Shown here piece after piece: positions 1 through 8,582 of a stretch of DNA of 46,387 nt. The stretch lies in NCBI GenBank assembly GCA_946497375.1, contig CAMMKE010000003.1:1-46387 (forward strand). Direction: 5' to 3'. Below the pieces are notes generated by a model. It saw only the letters and a list, made by a program, of their open reading frames with translations, had not been told where the DNA came from and ran no database searches. Numbering within the stretch: position 1 is the first letter of the stretch; every line of letters begins with the position of its first letter. The stretch comes from an uncultured Mycoplasmatota bacterium (GTDB lineage: Bacteria; Bacillota_I; Bacilli_A; RF39; UBA660). Position numbers and translations under genes: made by a program.

Positions 1-1
1 T

Positions 2-346
2 TGCAATATATTTTTTGATAGAACTAAAGACTTTTCGTCAGAAATTTGGTACAATGAATTATCTAATTATGAAACTATTGCTAGAGAAATAGATTTGATC
101 TTAAATAATTTTATATTAGTTTTGCTAACCATGTTATTTTGCAGTCAGTTGCTTACTTTTATTACTTTTGATTTTAAAAATAATTTATTAATAAAATTAC
201 AAAATATGTCTTATATATATTTATTTAGGATTTATAGGTATAAATTATGTTATTGGCAATGTGTTATTATTAGTTTTAGTAACTACTATTATTCGTTTTA
301 TTGTTTCTTTAATTATAGAGATGTTATGACAAAAATATTTAAATAA
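2..346 (+). pseudogene. 3' part of a membrane protein gene, probably frameshifted
   Basis: The gene enters from beyond the left edge. Frame 2 is open from the edge and encodes a polar stretch and then a hydrophobic segment (NNFILVLLTMLFCSQLLTF). From about position 200 that frame becomes Tyr/Phe/Cys-rich and looks out of register. The +1 frame encodes a convincing transmembrane segment (NVLLLVLVTTIIRFIVSLII) ending at TGA 327-329. The simplest reading is a single-base frameshift between about 192 and 228 in a multi-pass membrane protein. The family cannot be named from this fragment, and a short genuine C-terminus ending at TAA 344-346 is not excluded. Confidence 0.45.
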
Positions 347-355
347 ATTTATAAT

Positions 356-384
356 AGCAAACTTTGCTAAGAAAACTTGCAAGT
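356..384. promoter_or_regulatory. Two adjacent short palindromes upstream of ABC operon
   Basis: AGCAAACTTTGCT (356-368) and ACTTGCAAGT (375-384) are perfect short palindromes in the 117-bp gap before the ABC transporter genes. They could be operator half-sites or chance AT-rich palindromes. No regulator gene lies next to them. Confidence 0.25.
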
Positions 385-463
385 AGTATTAGAATTATTT
401 TAAAAAATTAGGTCTTCATATTAGATGGTAATAATGTTATTATATTGTATGGGAGGAATAATT

Positions 464-1360
464 ATGCTTGAAGTTAAACATATTACAAAATATTATGGTA
501 AAAATAGGGCAGTTGATAATCTGTCCTTTACTGTCAATGATGGAGAAATATTTGGATTACTTGGTGAAAATGGTGCAGGGAAGACTACTACATTTAGAAT
601 TATTATGGGCTTAATTGATGCTAGTAGTGGAGAAGTTTTACTTGATGGTAAGAAAATTGATTATAACTTAACTGATGAAATTGGTTTTGTTACAGAAGAG
701 AGAAGTTTACTTACTAAACTTACTGTTTTAGAACAACTTACATTTTATGGGGTATTAAAAGGTCTTGATGAGAGGACTATAGAAAAAGATATAGATAAAT
801 GGTTAGAAAGATTTGAAATTTCTAGTTATAAGAATAGAAAGATTAAAGAATTATCTAAAGGTAATCAACAAAAGATTCAGTTTATTTCTGCTATCATTAA
901 TCACCCTAAACTATTAATATTAGATGAACCTTTTACAGGGCTTGATCCTATTAATGTTAAGATGATGAAAGATGCTATATATGATTTGCAAAAAGAAGGA
1001 ACATCTATTATATTTTCATCACATCAGATGGAATATATAGAGGACTTTTGTGAAAAGTTAGTTATCCTTGTAAAAGGAAAGCCTGTTGTTAGTGGAATGT
1101 TAAAAGATATTAAAGAAGAATTTGGTATTAAAAATATTATGTTAAGAGGAGATGATTTACCTCTTGATAAAATAAAGAAAGTAAAAGGGGTATTAGATGT
1201 TTCTAAAGTAAGAGGAGAAATAGAAGTAAAAATAGAAGATAAAACAGTCGCTCCTAAGATATTCTCTTTAGTTAAAAACTGTAATATCACTAAGTATGAT
1301 GTAGTTGAACCTACACTTAATGAAATATTTATTGCGAAAGTAGGGGGTATCCATGAATAA
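464..1360 (+). CDS. ABC-2 type exporter, ATP-binding subunit (YhaQ/NatA-like)
   Basis: This is the cytoplasmic nucleotide-binding subunit of an ABC exporter; it hydrolyses ATP to drive the permease encoded next. The protein (298 aa) has Walker A GENGAGKTT near residue 35, signature LSKGNQQKIQ, Walker B LLILDEPFTGLDP and H-loop SSHQ. The C-terminal ~80 residues (from about VKGKPVVSG) match the DUF4162-type extension common in YhaQ/NatA-like subunits. An ATG at 425 is in frame, but the start at 464 follows GGGAGG (451-456) with normal spacing and puts the canonical ABC N-terminus at residue 1. It overlaps the permease by 8 bp, so translation is probably coupled. Substrate unknown: Na+, antibiotic or peptide export are all possible. 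Confidence 0.93.
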   Translation: MLEVKHITKYYGKNRAVDNLSFTVNDGEIFGLLGENGAGKTTTFRIIMGLIDASSGEVLLDGKKIDYNLTDEIGFVTEERSLLTKLTVLEQLTFYGVLKGLDERTIEKDIDKWLERFEISSYKNRKIKELSKGNQQKIQFISAIINHPKLLILDEPFTGLDPINVKMMKDAIYDLQKEGTSIIFSSHQMEYIEDFCEKLVILVKGKPVVSGMLKDIKEEFGIKNIMLRGDDLPLDKIKKVKGVLDVSKVRGEIEVKIEDKTVAPKIFSLVKNCNITKYDVVEPTLNEIFIAKVGGIHE

Positions 1361-2669
1361 GAAGTTCCTGTATCTAACTAAAGTTAGTTTAAGAAAAAAA
1401 TTTAAAACTAAATGGTTTGTTATTACTAATATAATACTTGCAGTAGCGATTATTCTTCTTTTAAATATAAATTCTATTGTATCTTTCTTTGGAGGAGATT
1501 TTGATAGTAAGACTAATATAATTGTTATAGATAATAATACTAATAGTTATTCATTATTTGAAAAGAATATAGAAAGTTATTCAAGCACTTTAAATAATGA
1601 TGAAGATGAAGTAAAAGTAACAGTTAAAAAGAGTAATAAGAATGCTAATGAATTAAAAGATAATCTAAAAGATGATGAGATATTAGTGGAGTTAAATAGT
1701 GATAATAAAGAATATTTGAAAGCGAAAGTTACATCTAATGAGAAAATAGATACTATAACTTATCAAGTTATTTCTCAGAGCCTAAACTCTACTAAAACTG
1801 CTATTGGTATGGCTATTAATAATATAGATGCTACTACATTAAATAGTATTTCTAGTCCTGTAACAATAGATAGAGTAGTTCTTAATGAAGATAATAGTGT
1901 TGATGAGAATATGGGACTTATTATGAGTAGTGTATTTCCAACTATTATTCTACCATTCTTTATGTTAACTATGATTTTAATACAAATGGTAGGAGGAGAA
2001 ATATGTGAAGAAAAAACAACTCGTAGTATGGAGATAATTATATCTAATGTTTCTCCTAAACAACATTTAATGTCTAAGATACTTGCTAGTAATATCTTTG
2101 TTATCGTTCAAGGACTACTTTTAGTAGTTTATGCTGTGCTTGGTATTTTGATAAGTACTAATATGTTTAGTAGTGGTATGTCTTTACCTAGTGAAGTTAC
2201 ATCTATCTTAGATAGTCTAGTAGCATCTGGTTTTATTGAGAAGCTAATCTATGTAATACCATTAACTTTAATTTTAATAGTTTTATCATTCTTAGCATAT
2301 TCCATTGTCGCAGGTATTCTTGCCTCTATGACTGTTAATATGGAAGACTTTAGTCAATTACAAACTCCATTAGTATTTCTCTCTTTAGGAGGATATTATT
2401 TAGCGATGATGGCTGGTATGTTTAATGGTTCACTTCTTATTAGAATACTTTCATATGTGCCATTCTTATCATCATTTGTTAGTCCTAGTCTTTATATGAT
2501 GGGAGAGATAGGTTTAATAGATATAGTTATCTCTATTGTAGTACTTATTATCTTTATCTATTTAATATTACATTTTGGTATTAAAGTATATAAAGTAGGA
2601 ATACTTAATTATTCTAATGAAAAAGTATGGAGTAAGTTCTTTAAAGCTTTTAAGAGTAAAGATGTATAA
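1353..2669 (+). CDS. ABC-2 type exporter, permease subunit (YhaP/NatB-like)
   Basis: Membrane partner of the preceding ATPase (438 aa). It has one N-terminal membrane segment (about residues 20-45), a long polar extracytoplasmic domain (about 50-185), then five or six membrane segments in the C-terminal half. The GGEICEEKTTRSMEIIISN motif after the second segment is typical of ABC2_membrane_3/NatB-like permeases. The start overlaps the ATPase stop by 8 bp. No substrate-specific motif was recognised. The following intergenic region holds two hairpins, the second a good terminator. Confidence 0.9.
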   Translation: MNKKFLYLTKVSLRKKFKTKWFVITNIILAVAIILLLNINSIVSFFGGDFDSKTNIIVIDNNTNSYSLFEKNIESYSSTLNNDEDEVKVTVKKSNKNANELKDNLKDDEILVELNSDNKEYLKAKVTSNEKIDTITYQVISQSLNSTKTAIGMAINNIDATTLNSISSPVTIDRVVLNEDNSVDENMGLIMSSVFPTIILPFFMLTMILIQMVGGEICEEKTTRSMEIIISNVSPKQHLMSKILASNIFVIVQGLLLVVYAVLGILISTNMFSSGMSLPSEVTSILDSLVASGFIEKLIYVIPLTLILIVLSFLAYSIVAGILASMTVNMEDFSQLQTPLVFLSLGGYYLAMMAGMFNGSLLIRILSYVPFLSSFVSPSLYMMGEIGLIDIVISIVVLIIFIYLILHFGIKVYKVGILNYSNEKVWSKFFKAFKSKDV

Positions 2670-2680
2670 CTGCTTAAAAA

Positions 2681-2708
2681 AAGTTATTTCGTTAAAGCGA
2701 AATAACTT
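2681..2708. other. Perfect 11-bp stem hairpin, terminator-like on the minus strand
   Basis: AAGTTATTTCG (2681-2691) pairs perfectly with CGAAATAACTT (2698-2708) across a 6-nt loop. The tract next to it is an A-run on the left side, so it reads as stem plus T-run only on the minus strand. No minus-strand gene ends here. It may block antisense transcription or stabilise the 3' end of the ABC mRNA. Confidence 0.5.
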
Positions 2709-2729
2709 GATATAGAAACAGTTAAAGAG

Positions 2730-2760
2730 AAGACGAGGTAAATACATTCGTCTTTTTCTT
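2730..2760 (+). terminator. Rho-independent terminator after ABC exporter operon
   Basis: AAGACGA (2730-2736) pairs with TCGTCTT (2748-2754), followed by TTTCTT. It lies between the permease and the dehydrogenase gene and separates the two transcription units. Confidence 0.6.
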
Positions 2761-2809
2761 TATAATTATTTAATTCTGTGATAGACTAATTATAGAAGGA
2801 TTGATGAAG

Positions 2810-3724
2810 ATGAAGAGTATTGTTATTATAGGTTGTGGTAATGTAGGACTTGCGTACTTAAAAAAGTTATGTATGACTGATATAAATGTTGATATAAGTT
2901 TAATTGATGAAGATGAAGAGAGGCTTGAAGGTGAAATACTTGATTTAGAACAATCTTTAGTCTATAGAAATAGCAATATCAGTTTAAAACTTGGTGATTA
3001 TAGTGATTGTGATGATGCCGATATAGTTGTAATAACTGCAGGTGTTCCCCAGTCTACAAAAGATAGAATGAGTGATTTAGAGAAAGCGAATGAGATAGTA
3101 GTTGATATTACTAATAAATTAAGAGATACATCCTTTAAAGGTATTGTCTTAGTCGCTTGTAATCCCTTAGATGTTATAACAGAGTTAATCGCTCATTATA
3201 CGGATTATCCTTATAATAAAGTAATAGGTACTGGAACAATGTTAGATACAGCAAGATTAAAGTCATTAATCAGTAAAAAAATTAAAGTTAAATCTAATGA
3301 TATAAATGTTTATGTTTTAGGAGAACATGGTAATAGTCAGTTTGTCGCTTGGAGTAATGCTAATATAGGTTTAGAAAACTTAAATAGATTTTTATCTCTT
3401 GATGAAAAAGAAGAACTTGAGTATGAAACACGGCATATGGGTGGAACAATTACTAAACATAAAGGTTATACTAATGATGGAGTAGCATCATGTCTTTTAG
3501 AACTTACTTTATGTATTCTAAATGACTTAAAGAAAGTATATCCAGTATCAAATTATAATACAACTTATGATGTATACCTTTCAACACCATGTATTATAGG
3601 TAAAAATGGAATAGAGAAAGTTATTAATATAAAATTAACTAGTGATGAAGAAGAAAAATTAGAAGAGTCAAGTGGAGTAATTAGTGAAGCACTTGATAAA
3701 ATATTACCAAAAGAGTTGTATTAG
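2810..3724 (+). CDS. ldh: L-lactate dehydrogenase-type NAD-dependent 2-hydroxyacid dehydrogenase
   Basis: It probably reduces pyruvate, or a related 2-oxo acid, with NADH in the cytoplasm, regenerating NAD+ in fermentation. The protein is 304 aa, a typical LDH length. Visible motifs are the Rossmann loop GCGNVG (residues 8-13), substrate loop GVPQSTKDR with Gln rather than the Arg of malate dehydrogenases, VACNPLDVIT, GTGTMLDTARL (Asp/Arg of the active site) and catalytic His173 in LGEHGNS. TTG 2801 and ATG 2804 are in frame, but ATG 2810 has the right spacing from AGAAGGA (2794-2800). Sequence between motifs is rather divergent, so an L-2-hydroxyisocaproate-type enzyme is possible. Confidence 0.82.
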   Translation: MKSIVIIGCGNVGLAYLKKLCMTDINVDISLIDEDEERLEGEILDLEQSLVYRNSNISLKLGDYSDCDDADIVVITAGVPQSTKDRMSDLEKANEIVVDITNKLRDTSFKGIVLVACNPLDVITELIAHYTDYPYNKVIGTGTMLDTARLKSLISKKIKVKSNDINVYVLGEHGNSQFVAWSNANIGLENLNRFLSLDEKEELEYETRHMGGTITKHKGYTNDGVASCLLELTLCILNDLKKVYPVSNYNTTYDVYLSTPCIIGKNGIEKVINIKLTSDEEEKLEESSGVISEALDKILPKELY

Positions 3725-3736
3725 GAGGTATTAGTT

Positions 3737-4078
3737 ATGGGTAATTATTTATTTTTAGTAGTTATATTCTTATTTATGGCTATTGAAGTAGTTTGTGCAT
3801 ATAAGTTTTTTAGACTAAAAAAAATTAAGTTAGGAATATTTTCTACAATCTATTTTCTTATTACATTAATACTCACTTTAGTTTATTTTGAAGGTCGTAA
3901 TGCAGTAACAGAAAATGAAGTAGAAAGTCTTATTAATGGACTTACTAACTTTAATCTCTTTGCAATCTTAATTCTTATTCTTAATATTAGTATGATAATA
4001 ATTAGTACTATTAGTTATGTTAAAGTAATGGGATGGAGTAGAGAGTTAAATACAAAAAAGAATGTTAAAAAACTTTAA
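3737..4078 (+). CDS. Small three-helix membrane protein, unknown function
   Basis: The 113-aa protein has hydrophobic segments at about residues 3-22, 32-51 and 73-97, and a short basic C-terminus. I recognise no family. A strong TTAGGAGG site overlaps the dehydrogenase stop, so it is probably co-transcribed with it. It ends at a bidirectional terminator shared with the convergent ATPase gene. Confidence 0.7.
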   Translation: MGNYLFLVVIFLFMAIEVVCAYKFFRLKKIKLGIFSTIYFLITLILTLVYFEGRNAVTENEVESLINGLTNFNLFAILILILNISMIIISTISYVKVMGWSRELNTKKNVKKL

Positions 4079-4081
4079 TGG

Positions 4082-4119
4082 AAAAAGAGAAAGAAGTTAT
4101 AAGACTTCTTCCTCTTTTT
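4082..4119. terminator. Bidirectional terminator between convergent genes
   Basis: The A-rich left arm (AAAAAGAG...AAGAAGT) pairs with ACTTCTT...CTCTTTTT across a 6-nt loop (4098-4103). It has a T-run on both strands. It terminates the small membrane protein gene and overlaps the last codons of the minus-strand ATPase gene. Confidence 0.65.
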
Positions 4120-5449
4120 GTTTCTCTTCTATTGTTATGATGTTAGGTGTTGTTGCATTATTTTTATCTTCCTTAATATCTGTATCATGTAATAATTGTT
4201 GATTATTTATATTATTTTCCTTATATTCTATACCTCTAATTTTGCTGTAAACGTCTAAATCATCATCAACATCAATAATCCTATATATTTCATCAAATGA
4301 TGTTGAACCATTTAATACTTTTAATAATCCATCTTGAAGCATTGTAATAACATCAGATGTATATACTAGTTTATTTAAATCATCTTTTTCTAATCCTTCT
4401 TCATTTAAAGCATTTCTAATTTCATCATTAATCATTAATACTTCTTGAATAGCGATACGCCCGTGGTAACCTTTGTTACACTTATCGCATCCTTCTGGAT
4501 TAGCATTATAGATTTCTTCTATATCCATATTTAAAGCCATTTTAAATACTTTTTTTTGATAAGGAGTAGTTTTCTCTTTTATTCTACAATGGGGACATAT
4601 CATTTTGGCAAGCTTTTGAGAAATTATACCTGATAGGGCACTAGATAATAAATATCTTTCTACATTCATATCAAGCAATCTTTCAATAGTACTTAAAGAG
4701 TTATTAGTATGGATTGTAGATAGTACTAAGTGACCAGTTATAGATGCTCTAACTGCTATTTTTGCTGTTTCACTATCACGAATTTCTCCTATTAGAATAA
4801 CATTAGGATCTTGTCTTAAAATAGATCTTAAAACAGTGGCAAAATCTAGTCCTATTTCACTATTTACTTGAACTTGATTTAATCCCTCAATATTCATTTC
4901 TATTGGATCTTCTACTGTTATAATATTAGTTTCTTTTTTGTTTAAAACTTGTAAAATAGAGTATACAGTTGTACTTTTACCACTACCGGTAGCACCTGTT
5001 ATTAAAATAATGCCATTGGGTTCGGCTATCATTTTTTGTAATTTATTAAAATTGTCTTCATTAAAACCAAGAGATTCTATTCCTTCTAAGCTTCTTGAAT
5101 AATCAAGAATACGAATAACACACTTTTCTCCTTCATTAGTAGGGAGGGTAGATACACGAGTCTCTAAATTAATTCCTTTAATAGTACCCTTAATAGATCC
5201 ATCCTGTGGTAATCTACTTTCAGTTATATTCATATTGGCTATAAGTTTAATTCTTGTTATTAAATTTCTTTCATATATTTTAGGTATTTTTGTGTAGTCT
5301 TGCAAATCACCATCGATTCTAATTCTAACCATTAAATAATCTTCTCTTGGATCAAAATGAATATCACTAGCTCCTACGCTAGCAGCATGAGCTATAATAT
5401 CATCAACGACATTAACTATTGGTGTTTTAGTCATATCATAAGTTACCAA
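4097..5449 (-). CDS. GspE/PilB/ComGA-type secretion ATPase
   Basis: Cytoplasmic hexameric ATPase that powers assembly of type IV pilus-like or competence pseudopilus filaments. The 450-aa protein starts almost directly in the N2 domain (ASDIHFDPRED) and lacks the ~100-residue MshEN domain of PilB, so it is ComGA-like in layout. Walker A ITGATGSGKSTT, Walker B ILIGEIRDSETA and the C-terminal CPHC...CDKC zinc tetracysteine are present. A ~60-residue polar tail follows. The start is TTG (reverse strand, 5449), preceded by AAAGGGG at good spacing. Two prepilin-like genes lie divergently next door, but no GspF/ComGB platform protein or prepilin peptidase is in the window. Confidence 0.9.
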   Translation of the reverse strand: MVTYDMTKTPIVNVVDDIIAHAASVGASDIHFDPREDYLMVRIRIDGDLQDYTKIPKIYERNLITRIKLIANMNITESRLPQDGSIKGTIKGINLETRVSTLPTNEGEKCVIRILDYSRSLEGIESLGFNEDNFNKLQKMIAEPNGIILITGATGSGKSTTVYSILQVLNKKETNIITVEDPIEMNIEGLNQVQVNSEIGLDFATVLRSILRQDPNVILIGEIRDSETAKIAVRASITGHLVLSTIHTNNSLSTIERLLDMNVERYLLSSALSGIISQKLAKMICPHCRIKEKTTPYQKKVFKMALNMDIEEIYNANPEGCDKCNKGYHGRIAIQEVLMINDEIRNALNEEGLEKDDLNKLVYTSDVITMLQDGLLKVLNGSTSFDEIYRIIDVDDDLDVYSKIRGIEYKENNINNQQLLHDTDIKEDKNNATTPNIITIEEKQKEEEVL

Positions 5450-5536
5450 AGTATCAACCCCTTTACTTTATCCTTTTATTTTACTATAATAATTATATAT
5501 TAAGAATAACTTAATTACAAGAGGGAGCTTAATAAA

Positions 5537-6082
5537 ATGAATAAGAAAAAAATATTAAATAAAAAAGGATTTATTTTAGTTGAGACATTAATTGTAGGTG
5601 TTTTTATTATGGGAATTTTCTCTTTACTTTACACTAATATTTTTCCTCTTATTGGTGAGTATGAACGATATAGAGATTATGATACAGTAGAGTCTATATA
5701 TATCGCTCATTGGGCTCGAATGATAGCTTTAAAAGGTTTAGAAGATTCTAGTTATGTAACTGCTAGTACTACAGGTTATCTTGATATTAGTAATTGCTCT
5801 TTATATACTATCTCTGATGGAGTTAATTCTTGTTTAGCTTTTAAAACAATTAATAATGTTTCTAAAATTTATTTAACACCTTATTCTACTTTGATTTTTA
5901 AAAATTATGTAAAGCAAGATAATGCTCCTTTTACAAGAAACTTTAAAGAGTATATTTCTTATTTACCAACTTATAGTAAGAATACTAGTAAAACACCTGC
6001 TACTGGATATTATAGGGTAATAGTTGAATATGTTTCTAATAATACTTATAAATATGGAACTATTGAAGTATTTAAAGGATAG
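5537..6082 (+). CDS. Type IV prepilin-like protein (pseudopilin)
   Basis: Predicted filament subunit or minor pseudopilin processed by a prepilin peptidase. The N-terminus shows the class III signal KKG|FILVETLIVG, with Glu at mature position 5, followed by a ~20-residue hydrophobic helix. The rest (181 aa in total) is a Ser/Thr/Tyr-rich soluble domain with two Cys (NCSLYT and SCLAF) that could form a disulfide. GAGGGAG lies 5-10 nt before the ATG. It is the first gene of a two-gene unit and divergent from the secretion ATPase, suggesting a DNA-uptake or adhesion pilus. Confidence 0.82.
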   Translation: MNKKKILNKKGFILVETLIVGVFIMGIFSLLYTNIFPLIGEYERYRDYDTVESIYIAHWARMIALKGLEDSSYVTASTTGYLDISNCSLYTISDGVNSCLAFKTINNVSKIYLTPYSTLIFKNYVKQDNAPFTRNFKEYISYLPTYSKNTSKTPATGYYRVIVEYVSNNTYKYGTIEVFKG

Positions 6083-6092
6083 GTGATTATTT

Positions 6093-6590
6093 ATGAATCT
6101 TAATAAAAAAGGTATAACTTCTGTAGAGTTGTTGGTTTGTTTTATAATTATATCAACAATAGTTGTTAGTATGTATAATTTAATATTAAATTATCGAAAT
6201 AGAGAACAAATAGAAGAGATAAATAATGAAGTAATAGCTTTTAGTAATAATTTACAACAAGTTATTCAATCTGATTTTGTAATGGGACATTTAGTTAATG
6301 TTAGTAATGTAAGTAATGATGGATATAGTGCTACTTTTACTTTTGATAGTTATACAACTACTTTGAAGATAGATCCAGATAGAGGAGTTATTAGTTATGG
6401 TAGAAGTGGAGAAGTAATAGATTATGAGATTCCTGGAATTGTTGATTTAATGCTTTCACCTGATTCTAAAATTGAGTATTTTCCTGCTACTAATGGATAT
6501 TTAAAGATAACAATAATTTTAACTCATCCAAACTTTAAAGATGAGACATATTCTTTTATGATAAATGCTCCTGTTAATTATATATATTAA
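6093..6590 (+). CDS. Second type IV prepilin-like protein
   Basis: The N-terminus NKKG|ITSVELLVCF has a prepilin peptidase site with Glu at +5 and a hydrophobic helix to about residue 28, so it is another (pseudo)pilin (165 aa). The C-terminal domain is beta-rich and unassigned. It starts 10 nt after the first pilin gene. Its last bases overlap the end of the convergent ylbJ-like gene by 4 bp. Confidence 0.8.
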   Translation: MNLNKKGITSVELLVCFIIISTIVVSMYNLILNYRNREQIEEINNEVIAFSNNLQQVIQSDFVMGHLVNVSNVSNDGYSATFTFDSYTTTLKIDPDRGVISYGRSGEVIDYEIPGIVDLMLSPDSKIEYFPATNGYLKITIILTHPNFKDETYSFMINAPVNYIY

Positions 6591-7501
6591 AAAGTAATAT
6601 ATAAAGTAAGTGCTATAGAAGTTTGTAAGATTCTACCTAGAAGAAAGTATTTATATTCAATATTTTCTTCTTTTATGTTATTTATTACTTGTAAATGAAC
6701 CGAAAAACTTCCAAAAGTTATAAAGGTTAAGACAATTAGCCCTCTTATATAGTTATTAGTATTAATAATTGGCACTAAACTAATACCACTTGTCATATCT
6801 AAAATGCCTGTTATTATTGTTTCAAAGAAAGGATTTAGTGATAAAGATGATGTTATTAATTTACTAAAGAACATAAAGAAAGTAATACTTCCTAGCATAA
6901 ATAAAAGAATTTTAATTGCATCGTTTATCGCTTTAGGTAGGACTTCTAAGAAGGATTTATTATTGTAGTTAGTAGATATATTTTTTGAAGTGATTATCTC
7001 TTTAGGTCTTAGAATAATTCCAAGAATTAGGTTAGCAATAATTTGGATAATTAAGATTTTATAAGCAAGGGATATACTATTTAAAATAGTGCCACATGTT
7101 CCTAATATAAATAGAGGATTAGCGAAATGGGTAAATGTTAAAAGATAGTTAGCAGTATCTTTATTAATAGTTTTGTTTTTAAGACTTTCTTTTATATATT
7201 TAGAACCACTAGGAAAGCCTGAGATAATACTAATTAAGATAATAAAAGAACTATTACCTTCAACATGGAATAATCTTTTAAAAAGAGAATTTACTTTATT
7301 ACTTATTTTAGAAGCAATACCTAATTCTAAAAGAAGAGATGCTAAGACAAAGAAAGGAAATATTGAAGGGAATAGTTTAGTTTTAAAGATATTAATACTA
7401 GTAATACCACTTTTTATAATTAGAGAAGGGTTAATAAAAATACCTAAGTAGAGAAATAATATAATAAGTACTGCTAGTAATTCTTGATATTTTCTTTTCA
7501 T
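6587..7501 (-). CDS. ylbJ: YlbJ-like integral membrane protein (Gate domain)
   Basis: The 304-aa protein is strongly hydrophobic (about eight membrane segments). It shows the YlbJ landmarks LFPSIFPFFVL near residue 43, SGFPSGSKYI near 94 and LLTFTHFANPLFILGT near 122. In Bacillus, YlbJ is a sporulation membrane protein of the nucleoside-recognition (Gate) superfamily needed for spore heat resistance; its transported substrate is not known to me. It is adjacent to ylbL here, as in Bacillus, but divergently oriented. AAGAAGG precedes ATG 7501. No other sporulation gene is in the window, so a sporulation role here is only inference. Confidence 0.8.
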   Translation of the reverse strand: MKRKYQELLAVLIILFLYLGIFINPSLIIKSGITSINIFKTKLFPSIFPFFVLASLLLELGIASKISNKVNSLFKRLFHVEGNSSFIILISIISGFPSGSKYIKESLKNKTINKDTANYLLTFTHFANPLFILGTCGTILNSISLAYKILIIQIIANLILGIILRPKEIITSKNISTNYNNKSFLEVLPKAINDAIKILLFMLGSITFFMFFSKLITSSLSLNPFFETIITGILDMTSGISLVPIINTNNYIRGLIVLTFITFGSFSVHLQVINNIKEENIEYKYFLLGRILQTSIALTLYITF

Positions 7502-7515
7502 AATATTACCTTCTT

Positions 7516-7524
7516 TGATATAAT
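7516..7524 (+). promoter_or_regulatory. Extended -10 promoter for ylbL
   Basis: TGATATAAT is a perfect extended -10 (TG-N-TATAAT) 22 bp before the ylbL start. No convincing -35 is present, as is common for extended -10 promoters. Confidence 0.55.
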
Positions 7525-7546
7525 TTAATAGTAAAGGACTGATGAT

Positions 7547-8557
7547 ATGCTTAATAAAGTTTATTTAAGATTAAAAAAAATTATGAAAGATTATTATAAA
7601 AGTATTATTTTCTTAATAATATGTTACTTTGTTTTTACATTTCCCTTACCTTATTACATATATGCAGGAGGAGGTACTATTAATATTGATGATAGAGTAG
7701 AAGTAGAGGGTAGTGAATCTAGTTCAGGGTCACTAAACTTCGCTTATGTTAGAGAACTTGAAGGAAATGTAGCATCTTTTATCTTAGGTAATATTATTCC
7801 CGGCTATGATATCGAAAAACAAGAAGATGTAGAGTTAAATGAAGATGAGACTAGTGAAGATATTATGTATAGAAATAGAATATATTTAGAGAATGCTAAT
7901 CAAACTGCTATCATGCTAGCATATCAGAAAGCAGGAAAAGAGGTTAGTATTAAGAATAAGCATTTTTATATTATTTATGTTGAAGAAAAAGATGATGATG
8001 GTCTAAGATTAGGGGATGAACTTCTAAAAGTAAATGGTAAGGAAATAGAGAATGTAGAAGATTACACTACTGAGATACAGAATCATGAAGTAGGAGAGAA
8101 GATTAAGGTAACAGTTAAAAGAGATGATAAAGAAAAAGATGTAATGGCTACAGTTAAAGAGGGGGAAGGCTATAAAGTAACAGGTGTTTCTGTTAGTACA
8201 ATTTATGAATATGATACTAATCCTAAAGTAGAACTTAACTTTAAAGAAAGTGAAGGTGGTCCTAGTGGAGGCTTGATGTTAACTCTTGCAATATATGATA
8301 AATTAACTAAAGGAGACTTAACTAATGGTTTAAAGATAGTTGGAACTGGTACTATTAGTAGTGATGGTACTGTGGGAGAGATTGGTGGTGTTAAGTATAA
8401 GTTAAATGGAGCGGTAAAAGCCAAGGCTGACTTGTTTTTGGTGCCTAAAGGTGATAATTATAAAGAAGCTTTAAAAGAAAAAGAAGAGCATGATTATGAT
8501 ATTGAAATTAAGGCGATAGGAACTTTTGATGAAGCGGTGGAGTATTTAGAAAGTTAA
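7547..8557 (+). CDS. ylbL: YlbL/SepM-type membrane-anchored PDZ-Lon protease
   Basis: Serine protease on the outer face of the membrane. The 336-aa protein has one N-terminal membrane segment (about 18-37), a PDZ domain (about 145-210, with GLRLGDELLKVNG) and a C-terminal Lon-type proteolytic domain. The catalytic Ser lies in GGPSGGLM (about residues 240-247) and the Lys in the GGVKYKLNGAVKAKAD segment, giving the Ser-Lys dyad. In Bacillus YlbL acts in DNA-damage recovery by clearing the cell-division inhibitor YneA; in streptococci SepM trims competence peptide. The next ~45 bp are duplicated 2.2 kb downstream (see repeats). Confidence 0.9.
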   Translation: MLNKVYLRLKKIMKDYYKSIIFLIICYFVFTFPLPYYIYAGGGTINIDDRVEVEGSESSSGSLNFAYVRELEGNVASFILGNIIPGYDIEKQEDVELNEDETSEDIMYRNRIYLENANQTAIMLAYQKAGKEVSIKNKHFYIIYVEEKDDDGLRLGDELLKVNGKEIENVEDYTTEIQNHEVGEKIKVTVKRDDKEKDVMATVKEGEGYKVTGVSVSTIYEYDTNPKVELNFKESEGGPSGGLMLTLAIYDKLTKGDLTNGLKIVGTGTISSDGTVGEIGGVKYKLNGAVKAKADLFLVPKGDNYKEALKEKEEHDYDIEIKAIGTFDEAVEYLES

Positions 8558-8582
8558 AAAAATAAAAGGTCACCGAATGAAA
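8540..8582 (+). repeat. Left direct repeat: 3' end of ylbL plus TCACCGAATGAAA
   Basis: This 43-bp stretch covers the last ylbL codons and stop, an A-rich spacer and TCACCGAATGAAA. It recurs at 10707-10750 with one inserted T and one G/A change. The two copies bracket the HD-hydrolase/ATPase cassette. Confidence 0.85.

Noticed and set aside
7173..7451. Plus-strand open frame inside ylbJ
   Set aside because: It is antisense to a gene with clear YlbJ motifs, and no ribosome binding site or family match was seen.
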